Assembly: GCA_017311315.1 (NCBI GenBank)
Contig: CM029644.1
Location: 32,197,606-32,261,605 of the forward strand
Reading direction: 5' to 3'
Source of the DNA: Dendrocalamus latiflorus
Lineage: Eukaryota; Streptophyta; Magnoliopsida; Poales; Poaceae
DNA: 64,000 nt
Shown here: positions 1-12,480 of the stretch, piece after piece
Position numbering within the stretch: position 1 is the stretch's first letter
Layout: each line of letters opens with the position of its first letter
Position numbers and translations under genes: made by a program
Notes under the pieces: generated by a model
The model's database searches: none
Told to the model about the DNA's origin: nothing
Seen by the model: the letters and a program-made list of their open reading frames with translations, nothing else

Positions 1-1176
1 TGTGGGATAATGATAAGATGATAGTGATGTAGTAATCAACCTAAAGAGGTATTATAATGTAGCTCACACAAGTTTATCAACCAATCAAGTTTTATTAGGT
101 GATAAGTGATTATTAGTCAAATTAACATTTATTAAGGTATAACGATCATGACTCACATAAGGAACCGTACCGGCAATACATCATGATAACGAGAGGATTA
201 AACACAAAAGCATGAATACTATTATAACAACCAAGCAGGTACTAGAGAGATGATAATAACCGGTAACTTGGCGACATGATATTAGCCAGGTAAATTCAGT
301 GATATGATAAGAACCAGGTAATTCATTGATATGATAATTGTACTCATTGACAATGGTAACAAGTAATCATGAAAGATGTGAAATATCAAATCAAATGGCT
401 AGCCGGGGGTCAATGATCTAGTGCAATAACATACAAGTAATGAATCAGGGAACCAGTAATTAAATATATCATTCCGGAGCTAAAGATTACTAGTGGTTAA
501 CCTTAAGTTGAAGTCACTCCTATACTACCCCAACCACAATTTAAACAACAATTATAATTAGTAATTAAAGCTTGCAGCATAGACATTCACCATAGCACTT
601 TAATACATCTAAGTGTCCAAGGTATTAATTAACATAAAGCATGGAAAATAAGATAACCTAGAACCTCATGGTATGAATCCAATATTAAAAGTACATAACT
701 GGCAGGCATTAGCATGTGACAGCAATCGGGCAAGCGTTAGTAATGCGATAACAAGCAGGTAACTTTTAGGGTATGGTATTAATCAGGTAACATTAGTGAT
801 ATGATAAAAGCCCGGTAAGTATTGGTGATATGATCGTAAACATGTACGCTTTAGTGACATGATAATAGATAGGCGAGTGTTGGGTGATATGATAATAGAC
901 AGACTAGCTTTAGCGATATGGTAATGGTACTCAATAGCAACGGTAACAAGCAATCATGGGAGATGCAAAATGTGAAATGCAGAGGTTACGGCCGCGAGGT
1001 ACTTGCCTTGAGCACTCTCGACGGACACGATGCACGAAGGATCCGAGAAACGCAATTGCCCAGCTACTCCCTCGACAGCTGCATGAGAACCTACAGGATG
1101 ATATGGGAGACAACTGATTAGATATGATAAATTTGGATAAGGAATGACAGTTGATAAATTTGACTGGAAAGAAATA
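1..1176. repeat. AT-rich non-coding DNA with a diverged internal duplication
   Basis: No credible gene is visible here. The stretch at about 235-395 resembles 750-985: both repeat a degenerate unit of 30-40 bases built on 'gatatgataa' and 'ggtaac', and both end in a similar block around 'ggtaacaagtaatcatg' or 'ggtaacaagcaatcatg'. This looks like an old, diverged direct duplication, perhaps part of a decayed transposon. I cannot assign it to a family. Confidence 0.4.
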
Positions 1177-1177
1177 G

Positions 1178-1230
1178 CCGTTCGGCTGAGCGAACGGCCG
1201 TTCGGCTGAGCGAACGACCGTTCGGCCACA
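1178..1230. repeat. Tandem short hairpins with CCGTTCG stems
   Basis: CCGTTCG-GCTGAG-CGAACGG at 1178-1197 is a perfect 7 bp inverted repeat. The next unit at 1198-1216 repeats it with one change, and a third 5' arm starts at 1218. Further gttcg/cgaac words continue to about 1310. The function is unknown; subterminal repeats of a DNA transposon are one possibility. Confidence 0.5.
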
Positions 1231-1912
1231 CGAAACGTGTTCACCCGTGAGAACGGTCGTTCAGCCGGGAAAATGATACTCGGCCGTGCGAACGCGCGTT
1301 CGACGCGCGAACGGCAACGCTTCTGTGCGGTCACTGGCCGCCACCGGCCGCCGCCGCTGGCCGCCGCTGGCCGCCACGCCACCGCCGGGCCGGCCACCAC
1401 CACCGAGCCGTACACCGCCGCCTTCGACGCCATGCGTCGCCGCTGCCGGAGCCCCTGCTCACCGGCCGGTCGCCTCCGCCGCCGCCATGCAGCCGCGCAT
1501 GCAGTCACATGCACGCGCACAGGACGACCATGCGGGCAGTGCTGCGAGCGCCGCTGGCCGCTGCCGGTGACATCGCCGCCGCCGGTGCCGCAGCCGCCGC
1601 CAACGCCACCGATGCCGGTGTCGCAGCCGCCGCCAATGCCATGGACGCGCGGCCGCGTGTGAACAAGCTGGCGCAAGCGTGCGCGCAGGCGTGCGAGCGC
1701 CACCGCCGCTCCCCGCTGGCCGCCGCCGACGCCGCCGCCTACCGGCCGGGCCGCTGCCCCCCGCCGAGCCGGTCGCCGGAGCCACCATGGCTGCACCTCG
1801 CGCATGGTCGAGCGCACGCACGGCTGCTGCTGGGCGCGCTGCCGTCGCCTGCTGGCCGGCCGGTCGCCGCCGGCGCCGCCGCCACCGAAGACGCCTCCAC
1901 CGGTGCCCAAGC
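1231..1912. other. GC-rich low-complexity stretch, no supported gene
   Basis: This segment is dominated by gccgcc/ccggcc words, so all frames stay open for long distances and give Ala/Pro/Arg-rich strings on both strands. No domain or splice structure is recognisable. It stops at the hAT-type MITE starting at 1921. It may be exon-like sequence captured by a transposon, but nothing shows this directly. Confidence 0.4.
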
Positions 1913-1920
1913 ATCCCATG

Positions 1921-2152
1921 CAGGGGCGAAGCCAAGTTAGGCTTGCCGAGTGCACCGGCACCAGGGAAAAAAATAATTTTAAGTAATTAGCAATTAAGTT
2001 CCACCGTTTGTGCACTCCCTTAGAGCTCAGTACGTGCACCACGTGATCTGCAGCAAGCCCATATACGCATAACGCATGGAATATATGACCCAACAGGCTT
2101 ACAGCAGGCTTATGTGTGCACTCGGGTCTTTAGTGCTCTAGCTTCGCCCCTG
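1921..2152. mobile_element. hAT-type MITE, 232 bp, with 8 bp target duplication
   Basis: The element starts CAGGGGCGAAGCCA and ends with the inverted form (TAGCTTCGCCCCTG). It is flanked by the direct repeat ATCCCATG at 1913-1920 and 2153-2160. An 8 bp duplication and a CAGGGGCG-like terminus fit the hAT superfamily. There is no coding capacity. The intact duplication makes the borders secure. Confidence 0.85.
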
Positions 2153-2160
2153 ATCCCATG

Positions 2161-2656
2161 CAGTCCGACGAGAGAGAGAGAGAGAGATGGGTAGAGAGGA
2201 GAGAGAGAGAGATTACCAGAGAAGGAAGGAAGACGGCGCAATAGGGAGGAAAAAGGTGATCCGCTAATTAAGGAGATGAATTAGGGTTTTAGATTTATAA
2301 TTATTTGTTTGATTTATTTATATATATTCTTTTTTTTTTGAGTGTTACAAGAACTCTGGCAAAAGTACAGCATATGTATTGGTGGTATTATAAGAGGTAA
2401 AAGTACAGCTTATATATTATTGGTAGTGGAGTATATTGTAAGTAGTGTGATTCCATCGCAATTTATTGCCGGAGCATTCATCTTTACACAAGAACTCGAT
2501 GCGGCTAGAGGCAAGCTTTAGTCACCTCAGACTATTTACTTACATCTCTAGTCTAAGTCTCGTAGAGGAAGATAAATTACTCCTATGTATGAACTAATTA
2601 AACGCAAGAGTAACAACTAAATGGAACATTTTAAAGCAAAGCACAGCATTTCATTA
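2161..2656. other. Non-coding: GA-rich tract and 3' flank of the ERF gene
   Basis: At 2170-2215 there is a GA-rich microsatellite (gagagagag repeats). The rest is AT-rich and lacks any recognisable gene. The part next to 2657 is expected to be the 3' UTR and terminator region of the minus-strand ERF gene; no clear polyadenylation signal could be fixed. Confidence 0.4.
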
Positions 2657-4331
<1,675 letters not shown>

Positions 4332-4512
4332 GATGGAGCTCGCGCGGCGTGCAAGCTTGCTGCGGTGGTGCGGCTCACGAGTGCGCGCGCGTGTGACGAA
4401 GGAGAAGCGAGGGAGAGTGCGCGCGCGCGCGTGGATATGCAGGGAGGTCGCGTGATGTGGATGGATGTGGTACGAGCGGCTTGGTGAGGAGCCGAGCCGT
4501 GTGTCGCGCACG

Positions 4513-4520
4513 TTTATATA
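4513..4520 (-). promoter_or_regulatory. TATA-like box of the ERF gene
   Basis: On the minus strand this reads TATATAAA in a GC-rich context, 182 bp upstream of the ERF start codon. Position and sequence suit a core promoter; transcription start would then lie roughly 150 bp before the ATG. Not proven. Confidence 0.5.
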
Positions 4521-4704
4521 GGCGCGGGGCGCGGACGGATGTGGTTGCATTGTATAGGGGCGCGTGGATGCATGCATGCCTCGGTGGAAAGTGACGCGGC
4601 ACGGCAGCTTCCTCGGACGGGCGAATCGGTGGAATTCTTCGTCGAAAATCCGGAGCGGTCGCAGCCGATGCCGCCGCTGCTTTCTGCGTGGTGTGACCCG
4701 GTTG

Positions 4705-4882
4705 CAGGGCGGAGCCACACCCCGGATAAGATAGGTTTCAATTTGAGATATAGAAAAATATCTAGTGTACAGTTCAGATAAAATCAATTTAGTTTAGGTA
4801 ATATTTTTATGGTCCAGTCCAGATAATCTAGATCATTTCATCACTGAGCCTAAGACGTAATCAAATCCTAACTCCGCCATTG
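4705..4882. mobile_element. Degenerate hAT-like MITE upstream of the ERF gene
   Basis: Left end CAGGGCGGAGCCA and right end (complement) CAATGGCGGAGTTA match the widespread CAGTGGCGGAGCCA-type hAT termini. Flanks ACCCGGTT and ACCCGATG could be an 8 bp duplication with two changes. The interior is AT-rich and non-coding. It lies about 370 bp upstream of the ERF start codon, so it may be within the promoter. Confidence 0.5.
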
Positions 4883-5100
4883 ACCCGATGAATTGCATGA
4901 GCACCCAGGCACGATTTACGAGCAGCACAGTAAAGTTCCATTAATCGTTGCTGCTCTGCTCCATCAGCCTGACCTTGCACTTGACCTACGACGGTCTCGG
5001 TATAGTGCTCGACAAAAAATGCACTGATGCTTCTGTTCCATGTTAGATTAAAAGTACCACTTAATCGACATACTTGACGACCAGCGTGGTAAAAGTGTAA

Positions 5101-5880
5101 GGGCTTCTTTAATTTACAGGAATTTCAAAGGAAATTCATAGGATTCAAGAATACAGAGGAATGGATATGGGATAGACATTTGATTAGTAGGAATCACTCA
5201 ACTAAATTCCATAGAATTACTATTCACTCCCCAAGAAACCGTAAAAATTTAACAGGAAAAAAGTACCTTGTCCAAATGAATAGAAAATTTCCTACGAGCT
5301 CGTGGCCTCGTGCGTGTGTTAGAGGAGGGACGGCAGGAAGGACTCACCGTCGCTACAAATCACCGTAGTTGAAGCTCGAGCTACCACGCCACCACCGCCG
5401 CTTGAGCTTCTATGGTCGTCGCGTGAGCTACCACGGTGCCGCCGCCACCGCTTGAGCTTCTATGGTCGTCGCTTGAGCTACCACGGTGCCGCCACCACAG
5501 CTTGAGCTACCATTACCATGGTGCCATTACTCGAGTTTCCACCGCCACCGCTACTGCTCGAGGTTCAACGGCGCCGTCTATCTTGATCCACCACTATCCA
5601 ACGTCGCCTGACTCAATTCGCCGTTGCCCAGCGCCACTTGCCTCAATCTAGCGCCACCCTACGTCGATCCGTCGCCATCCAAATCGAGTTTGCCCTGATC
5701 AAGAGGTGCTTCTGTGGACTAGAGAAAGGAAAAGAATAAGATTGGTGCGGTGTGATTTTAGTGGGCCCACTGGTAGTGCTCGGTAGAAGAAAAAAATTAG
5801 TGTTCAATTGAACTAAAAACAAATAAGGTTACTATTTACTCTAAAATTCCTATATTTTCTCTTTCTACGGATCAAACACC
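5101..5880. mobile_element. PIF/Harbinger-like non-autonomous element, 780 bp
   Basis: The ends read GGGCTTCTTTAATTTACAGG and, on the complement, GGTGTTTGATCCG. Both sides carry TAA (5098-5100 and 5881-5883), the 3 bp duplication of PIF/Harbinger elements. The inverted repeats are imperfect. Inside, 5376-5520 holds three diverged tandem copies of a unit of about 50-65 bp built on 'cttgagcttctatggtcgtcg' and 'gagctaccacggtgccgcc'. No transposase is encoded. Confidence 0.6.
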
Positions 5881-5883
5881 TAA

Positions 5884-6323
5884 TCCTAGTTCACCTCTAA
5901 TGTTCCTCCCTACATTTTGTGAAACAATGTGGAGGATCCGTGTCCGTCAAAATTACCGCTCAGCTCCATGCTACAAACTTACACGTGAGTGATATTAGCT
6001 AGTGCCAAAATAAATAATAGCTGAAAAAGACGCTTGCTTAAACGAGAGATAGGGCCGGCCGCCGTGTCTTCTTTTACTTTTCAATTCAAAACTTCGCCCG
6101 TCGTAAGACTTTAAAATAACTCTTTTTTCGTTACGACTGATAGTTTTTTTATAGTCGATAATTCTTACCTATATTTTGTAAGATGATAGAGACACCAATA
6201 TAAAAAACATATATAATTTTAGACTAAAAATTGTTTGAAAAACAAGTTCTATTTATTTCGGCTTTCGAAAAAATCAAAATTAAAAAAAAACAAAAAACAG
6301 GGCCAACAGCCAAAGGAGTACTC
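5884..6323. other. Non-coding AT-rich spacer
   Basis: I see no gene, repeat array or transposon terminus here. A-rich runs at about 6270-6300 precede the target duplication of the MULE starting at 6333. Confidence 0.4.
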
Positions 6324-6928
6324 ACAGTATGACCGAATTTTTTCTATTTTAGCCTTTTTTTTGAAAATTTTCACATTTAGACCCCTAGTAGTTTTAATTC
6401 CGTTTATGGACCCAGAGCTCGGCGCCGTGGGACACGGCGCCGAGGTAACACGTCTCGGCACCGTGGTCCACGGCGTCGAGATGCCAGGCCCGCACCAGCG
6501 TGGCGGCCAACGTGGCGCCGACGTGGCAGGACCTCGGAGCCGTGTGTCATGGCGCCGAGCTCGGTGCCGTGAACCGTGGCGCCGAGTAACTAGCAGCCGA
6601 GGATTGAAACATCTAAAAGTATTGCTTTTGCATCAATAGCGCTATTGGTGTTTTTGAAGTGCATGGACGGCAAATACGAGATTTTAGGTACTCAAATTGC
6701 TGACCTTATACATTTTAGCAATGAAAAGAGTCTCACACAACGCTTTGATCAGATGCTATACAAAAAACTATATTTCATATCCATTTTGCTCTAGTATGTG
6801 TAATTACCAATTAGACAAGCATCATCTGTGGTAGCCCTGAATTATATGCTTTGTGCGACCTCTATTGTTTAAACTAGCAAATAGTATGTGTAATTACCAA
6901 TTCAGGTTGGAGATGCTTTGTGCTTTTA

Positions 6929-7062
6929 GGGCGTGTTTGGATGCTGCCTGGCAGGCAGTTGAACAGTCAGGCAGCAATCCTGTCCCCAGGCAGAGAAAAT
7001 TGGACGCCTGGGATTAGTTGCCTAGGCCATGCAAGTTCTCAGACCGCAAACCAAACAGCCCC
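6929..7062. mobile_element. Tourist-like MITE, 134 bp, nested in the MULE
   Basis: Starts GGGCGTGTTTGG and ends CCAAACAGCCCC, flanked by TTA at 6926-6928 and 7063-7065. This is the PIF/Harbinger pattern. It inserted into the MULE interior, so it is younger than the MULE family split though not necessarily than this copy. Confidence 0.75.
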
Positions 7063-7359
7063 TTAGAATTAAGACATAATGTAGAAAGCATGATTGGCCT
7101 TGATATTCAAGTAATGTGATACTAATCGATAAGCCATTGCAGTCGTTTGCAGGAAACATAAATTCATTGCAGGAATTATAGAACCACAAAGTACAGACTA
7201 CAGATTCGAACACAAATATCACATGAATATAACATATACACATATATACAACAAGTAGCTCATTACAACGTGCCTCCTAGCTCATTACAACATATATACA
7301 ACGACTTTTAAGCCCAACCACAAGCCTACACATATGTATCACTGCCCAACCACCAGGGG

Positions 7360-7690
7360 GCGGCGGCAGGGAGGCGGGAGGCCGGGGAGGCGGCGGCACC
7401 AGGGAGGCTAGGGACGCGGGAGGCCGCGGAGGCAGCGGCACCAGGGGCGGCGGCGGCACCAGGGAGGCCGGGGAGGCGGGAGGCCGGGGAGGGGGCGGCA
7501 CCAGGGAGGCCGGGGACGCGGGAGGCGGGAGGCCGGGGAGGGGGCGGCACCAGGGAGGCCGGGGACGCGGGAGGCGGGAGACCGGGGAGGGGGCGGCACC
7601 AGGGGCGGCGGCGGCACCAAGACGGCCGGGGAGGCGGGAGACCGGGGAGGCGGCGGCACCAGGGGGTGGCGGCACCAAGACGCGGGGAGG
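7360..7690. repeat. GC-rich degenerate tandem repeats in the MULE
   Basis: Units of variable length built from 'gggaggccggggaggcggg' and 'ggcggcaccaggg' alternate. The array yields Pro/Ala-rich translations on the minus strand (over 270 codons open) that have no domain and arise from composition alone. Confidence 0.8.
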
Positions 7691-8267
7691 CGGCACCAGG
7701 GGGCGGCGGCGGCACCAGGACGCGGGCGGAGACTCGGGCGGCCGCGGCGGGGACGGGAGGCGTGCAGCCGGAGACGCGGGGAGGCGGCCAGGCGCAGACG
7801 CGGGCAGCCGCGACGGGGAGGCGACGAGGCGGACGAGGCGGCGGCTGACGAGGCAAAGGCGACGACGCGGAGGGCGGAGGCGACGAGGCGGCGGACGAGG
7901 CGAAGGAGAGGAGGCGGCGGTCGGCGGTTTGCGTGCTTTGGACGAGCGCGTCAACCAGCGGCTCGGACCGAGGGAAAAGGCCGCGAACTCGGCGCCAAGA
8001 TCCATGGCGCCGAGGTCGGCGCCACGATCCATGGCGCCGAGGTCGGCGCCACGAACCACGGCGCCGAGGTGCTGCCACGTCTGCGCCACGCTGGAGCGCG
8101 CCTGCAAGCTCGGCGCCGTGGACCACGGCGCCGAGACGTGTTACCTCGGCGCCGTGACCCACGGCGCCGACCCCCTGGGTCCAAAAACGGAATTAAAACT
8201 ACCAGGGGTCTAAATATGAAAATTTTTCAAAAAAAAGGCTAAAATAGATAAAATTCGGACAGTATGA

Positions 8268-9239
8268 GAACCAGCTGCTGATAGTGGTCAAGCTAAAAAG
8301 GCTAACGTTGAAGGAGCAAATCAAAGTCCTAGATTTTTCTGGCTGTCTATGTCTGGTCCATCTCATCTTTTTTCAAAATTATCCCGTCATCCTTTTTACG
8401 TCACAAAGAAGTGCCCAGTGACTATTTTCGCGATAAGCATGGTGTGTAAAGAAATTTCCAAAATAAAGTGTTCCTAAGACCAACCGTGTAGCAATAACTG
8501 TGTGAAAACTAAGCACTTCCACAAACTTAAATTTCTGGAAGTGCTTAAATTACAAATGTGATATTTATTGACAGGTTTCATAAAATGTCTTGGATAATTT
8601 TTTTTGATTTCAGAATGCGACAAGCAACTCTTTACTTTATAGACATGACACTGGCGATGGAATAGTTATGGTACGTCATCGTCGTACCAGAAAATGAGCA
8701 GAATACGTTAGCAAGTGAGAGCAAACGTACACAAGCAGATCACGGAATAAAAGAAGCGAAATATATTACGTGAAAGTATTCTAGCAAAAAAAGAAGAAGA
8801 AGGGTTACGGAAAAGGAATAGGGAAGGCAAAGAATCCTAGGAATCCACCTGACATGGCGCCTAATCCAAAGTGGTCAGCTCACGAAAGCTGCGTATCATG
8901 CATGCCCACGGAATGTTGCGGCCTTTCAACGCACTGAATCATGTTTTGCCCATAGATCCGTCTTCATTTGGCCGTTGGTTTGATGCAAGTGTGTACTGCA
9001 TAGATGTCAGGTGATTGGACCTGTTGTGGGGATGGCTTCCACTTGCATCCATGCAGCGTGGGCCAAGAAACCAAATAAAATATGTAAAAGACATGTATAA
9101 CTTTGAAATAGTACTATATGATAAAAGTGTTATTGTAATAAGGTCTTACGATCATGTATACATACTTCCTTTGGTTAATAACGGAGGGATATCATTTTCT
9201 TACACACTCTGTTAATCTCCTAATTTACTATTTAGCTTG
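8268..9239. other. Non-coding spacer before the Ty3 remnant
   Basis: Nothing gene-like was recognised. The last part (about 9220-9248) may be the decayed end of an LTR, because 'gtagccataaca' precedes the primer-site-like block at 9250 in the same way as in the element at 62.2 kb. Confidence 0.35.
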
Positions 9240-10409
9240 TAGCCATAACAGTTGGTGTCGTCCGTGGGGATGACGAGTAAGCTGCAAGTTCGGGAAAATT
9301 ATGGCACCCAAGAAAGCGACGGCAGCAACCAAACGAAAGAGAAGCACGTTGACAGCAACTACCAGGGCCAACGCGCAGGGGCTAGTGACCGAGGGCCTGC
9401 TCCCCTCATGGCAGCAGCACTCAGTACCTATAGGTGGTGAGCAATCAGCGCCGATGGGAAGAGCTGACTCGGACGGCAATGTCGGCGGGACCGTCGGCCA
9501 CGATCTCGACGCCTGCGCAAACCCGACGGTCAGCATCAGCACCCACACCGGTACGGCTGTCGACCCCGGCACCCGTACTGGCATGGCTATCAACCCTGGC
9601 ACCCGCATTGGCATGGCCGTCGACCCCGGCACCCGCATCGACGTGACTGTCAACTCGGACACTCTGGCCGATGCGGGCAAAAAGGGTCCCCCTGCACAGC
9701 ATAGATGCCTCTCGACAAGTCTCCATTGGCGAAGGTCTCACCCCGATGGCCGAACAGGAGCTTTTCCAAGTCCTTCGCGCTAACGCAGACATCTTCACGT
9801 GGTCGCCGGCTAATATCAAGGGAGTGGACCGGTCCATCATCGAGCATCGCCTCACCGTGCGCCCCGATGCCAAGTTGGTTAAGCAGAAGCTCATATGCAT
9901 GTCACTTGAGCGCCAGCAGGCCGCCAAGATGGAGATCGTGAAGTTACTACAGTCTAGCATCATTCGCAAGGAGCATCACCCAGAGTGGCTCGCCAATCTA
10001 GTGTTGCTCAAGAAGGCCAACGGCACGTGGCGCATGTGTATTGACTTCACCAACCTCAATAAGGCGTGTCCGAAGGACAACTACCTCCTTCCACGAATCG
10101 ACCAGCTGATGGACGCCACAGCAGGCTACGAGTTAATGAGCTTCCTGGATGCCTACTTTGGCTATCACCAAATTCTCATGGCCGCAGAGGACGAGGCCAG
10201 GACAAGCTTCATAATCCCAGGAGGAACATCTTGCTTCACCAGGATGCCATTCGGCCTCAAAAATGTAGGGGCCACGTTCACCCGGCTCATCACCCTTGCC
10301 CTCACTGCCCTGCTGAGCAGGAACGTTGAGGTATACATCGATGATGTAGTGGTAAAAAGTAGGCAAGCGGGGTCCCATGGTGAGGACCTCCAAGAAACTT
10401 TCAACCACC
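9240..10409 (+). pseudogene. Ty3-type retrotransposon remnant: gag start and partial reverse transcriptase
   Basis: At 9250 'ttggtgtcgtccgtgggga' matches the post-LTR block of the element at 62.2 kb. A gag-like start follows at 9301 (MAPKKAT, compare MAPKKAS at 62122), then low-complexity Thr/Pro repeats. From about 9740 the sequence encodes reverse transcriptase: MEIVKLLQSSIIRKEHHPEW, LVLLKKANGTWRMCIDFTNL, YFGYHQI, FGLKNVGATF and the catalytic YIDDVVVKS. The frame is open to 10441 but homology stops near 10408. Most of gag, protease, RNase H and integrase are deleted, and no second LTR was found. The piece cannot transpose on its own. Confidence 0.85.
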
Positions 10410-10585
10410 TCACACTACTGCCACTCCCTACCCAGTGGTAGAACCACCGTCGCATCCAGCTCGACTTCCACTTCGTCCACGTCACATTAGCCGGAAATAG
10501 CTTCGTGCATGCAGATCGAAGCACGATGTTGATGCTTCCCAAGTTGAAGTATTCACCCTCCGCGAGTTTCTTTGGCTGGCACCAA
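10410..10585 (-). pseudogene. Fragment of an antisense PF04195-type gene joined to the RT remnant
   Basis: The minus strand encodes LGSINIVLRSACTKLFPA and WKSSWMRRWFYHWVGSGS, matching FGSVTFILRSSCKKLFPA and WESYWMKRWFYHRVESGS in the antisense gene at 53903-57480. Orientation relative to the RT (opposite strands) is the same as gag versus antisense gene in the 11.2 kb element. So this remnant derives from a related Ty3 element with the same unusual layout, with everything between RT and this fragment deleted at about 10408. Confidence 0.75.
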
Positions 10586-11399
10586 GCGTCATGCAGGAAG
10601 GTGAATAGTTACTGCAAGGCCCAACATTTCTTGCAGTTACTGCAAAATTTGGCTTGAACTGTCGTTAGCACTGCTTTAAACAAACCCCATCTTCTAACAT
10701 CCTATTAGTACCAGCTAATCTCCAGGATTTAGTAACAGGCATTGCTTTTAGTCAAAGCATATCACAGTTCCATGCCAAATTTAATTTTGATACCTTTTGG
10801 TTCTTAAATGATTTGCAAGAAAGTCTCCACCTGTACGCGAACGACATTTTTGCCATCTCATCACTGTAAGCGACCTCTGCACGTACAGTACTAATTGGTT
10901 ATTAGATTGCCGTGTGATTTGTAATCCTGTGGACGTGCGTCTTTTGACTTTGACGACAATTGCATGGGATAGTAAAATACACGTGCCAATCGATACCTTT
11001 CGAGCAATTTATGGACATTTTCCAGTAAGCAAACATTATTATGTATGTCCTAGTACTATAATCTTCAGGTGATCACCATTAACATTATTATTAAAGTACC
11101 GGTAAACGAACGGCGACTCCCATAGGAAAAGAATAGCGCTTTCTCCATTAACTAGTTGCAACAACTACCTTTTTCAGCCGAAAGGAAAGACAGAAACCAG
11201 GAGGGAAAGAAAACCTTGCATACTGCTTTCTCTGCTTCCTTCCTTGTGGAAATGTCAATTTTCAACGTCGCAAGTGAATTACAGCAAGCTCCCAAAGATC
11301 AACTTCTTCATGACTCCAAGATAATTTAAAAACCACGGTCCTTATGGTTAACACACGCCTAATCCCTACCAAAATCGAAAACGATGGCAGCTAAACAAC
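10586..11399. other. Non-coding spacer
   Basis: AT-rich DNA without recognisable coding regions, RNA genes or clear transposon ends. The remnant Ty3 element may extend into the first part, but no LTR end was identifiable. Confidence 0.35.
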
Positions 11400-11402
11400 T
11401 TA

Positions 11403-11689
11403 GGTTGTGATCAAAATGGCTGAAAAGCCCGTGGCTTATGGCTGAAAACACTGTAGCTGGCTGAAAAAAGCACTGTAGCTGACAGAGGCTTATTTACCAT
11501 AATTAAATTTAAAAAAATTTAAAAATAGAAAAAACATATTAGCCCATCACGTATAATGTAAACAAATACGAGGAAAAAAAGAACCGGTAAAAAAACTCAA
11601 AAAAAGCCAAAAGTTCAGAAAAAGACGAAATTTATGAATAGTGCAAAAATAAGCTGAAGCCAAAAGCTCAAGCCATATTGATCACACCC
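11403..11689. mobile_element. PIF/Harbinger-like MITE, 287 bp
   Basis: Left end GGTTGTGATCAAAATGGCT and right end (complement) GGGTGTGATCAATATGGCT form imperfect inverted repeats. TTA flanks both ends (11400-11402, 11690-11692). Inside are ggctgaaaa/actgtagctg words and A-rich runs. Non-coding. Confidence 0.7.
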
Positions 11690-11692
11690 TTA

Positions 11693-12480
11693 ATATTCAA
11701 GTATGCTGAAAATTGCTCGTACGAGGAAAAGAAAGTCTACTTGAGAAAAAAATTGGGGCAAAGCAATCAGCTGTAATCATACCATGACTAACATGTGAAA
11801 AACTAATGACTTATGGCTTAAATATTTAAGTTCTGACTGTTCGCGAGACGCGGTACGCATAGGAAAATAGTCACATGCAATTTTGACTAGACTTTTTACT
11901 ATAATTTTCCTATTGACCCTGCCTTAAAAAATACAACTTTAAAAACTATAGACAGTACAAGCATAAGTCAACTCTAATTCTAAAAGAACCCAACCAAATT
12001 AACAAATAGACACACAGACTTCACAGGGAACAGTATAATAACATGGCTTTTTTTTTAAATGAACATAGTAGAATTGTACTACTAGGCTCGGAAATACATT
12101 AAGGATATGTATAATGGTATAGATAGCTGTTGACTATAACACATATCCATATTATCTATAGATAACACTAAAGAGATTGTACGGTGGGGTTTTTTTTGCT
12201 TGCTTTTATGAATTACACGGTCTTTAGTGCTTGTATGGATCTAAGAAACATGGTGATCAACTCTAGTTTTCATCTTTATAGACTAGGTGTGTTGCTTTTT
12301 TTGTTTACCGCAAACTAATTGCCATAAAGCAAGAACTATTACGTAATAGATAAATCTCTCATTCACTAAAGTAGCAGGCCTTTCTGCTAAGAAGTCAGTA
12401 AAACTCACCAAACAGTAAATCTTCTCTACTCTTATAGACTAAAATGCAACAATTCGATTGAATTCACCGGCTGCTCCAGC
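11693..12480. other. Non-coding AT-rich DNA, possible decayed MITE
   Basis: No gene seen. Around 12108-12210 the words 'tataatggtatagatagctg' resemble PIF MITE ends like those at 30.6 kb, but the partner end was not found. Confidence 0.35.

Larger units (their letters stand above)
6333..8258. mobile_element. Non-autonomous Mutator-like element (MULE), 1.9 kb
   Basis: Termini CCGAATTTTTTCTATTTTAG (left) and its diverged complement (right) extend as inverted repeats for about 270 bp. The flanking 9 bp duplication ACAGTATGA is intact at 6324-6332 and 8259-8267, diagnostic of Mutator-type transposition. The terminal repeats contain hairpins such as CTCGGCGCCGTG-GGA-CACGGCGCCGAG (written as arm, loop, arm) and several variants. 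The interior has a Tourist-like MITE (6929-7062) and GC-rich repeats (7360-7690). Long open frames here are low-complexity and I find no transposase. Confidence 0.85.

Noticed and set aside
954..2093. 379-codon minus-strand frame
   Set aside because: Low-complexity GC-driven frame running across a hAT MITE and hairpin repeats; no recognisable protein.
7277..8162. Two 276-278 codon minus-strand frames, Pro/Ala/Arg-rich
   Set aside because: They arise from GC-rich repeats inside the MULE, overlap each other in different frames and show no domain.
9301..9783. Complete gag gene in the 9.3 kb relic
   Set aside because: Only the first residues resemble gag; the rest is Thr/Pro repeat sequence joined by deletion to RT.
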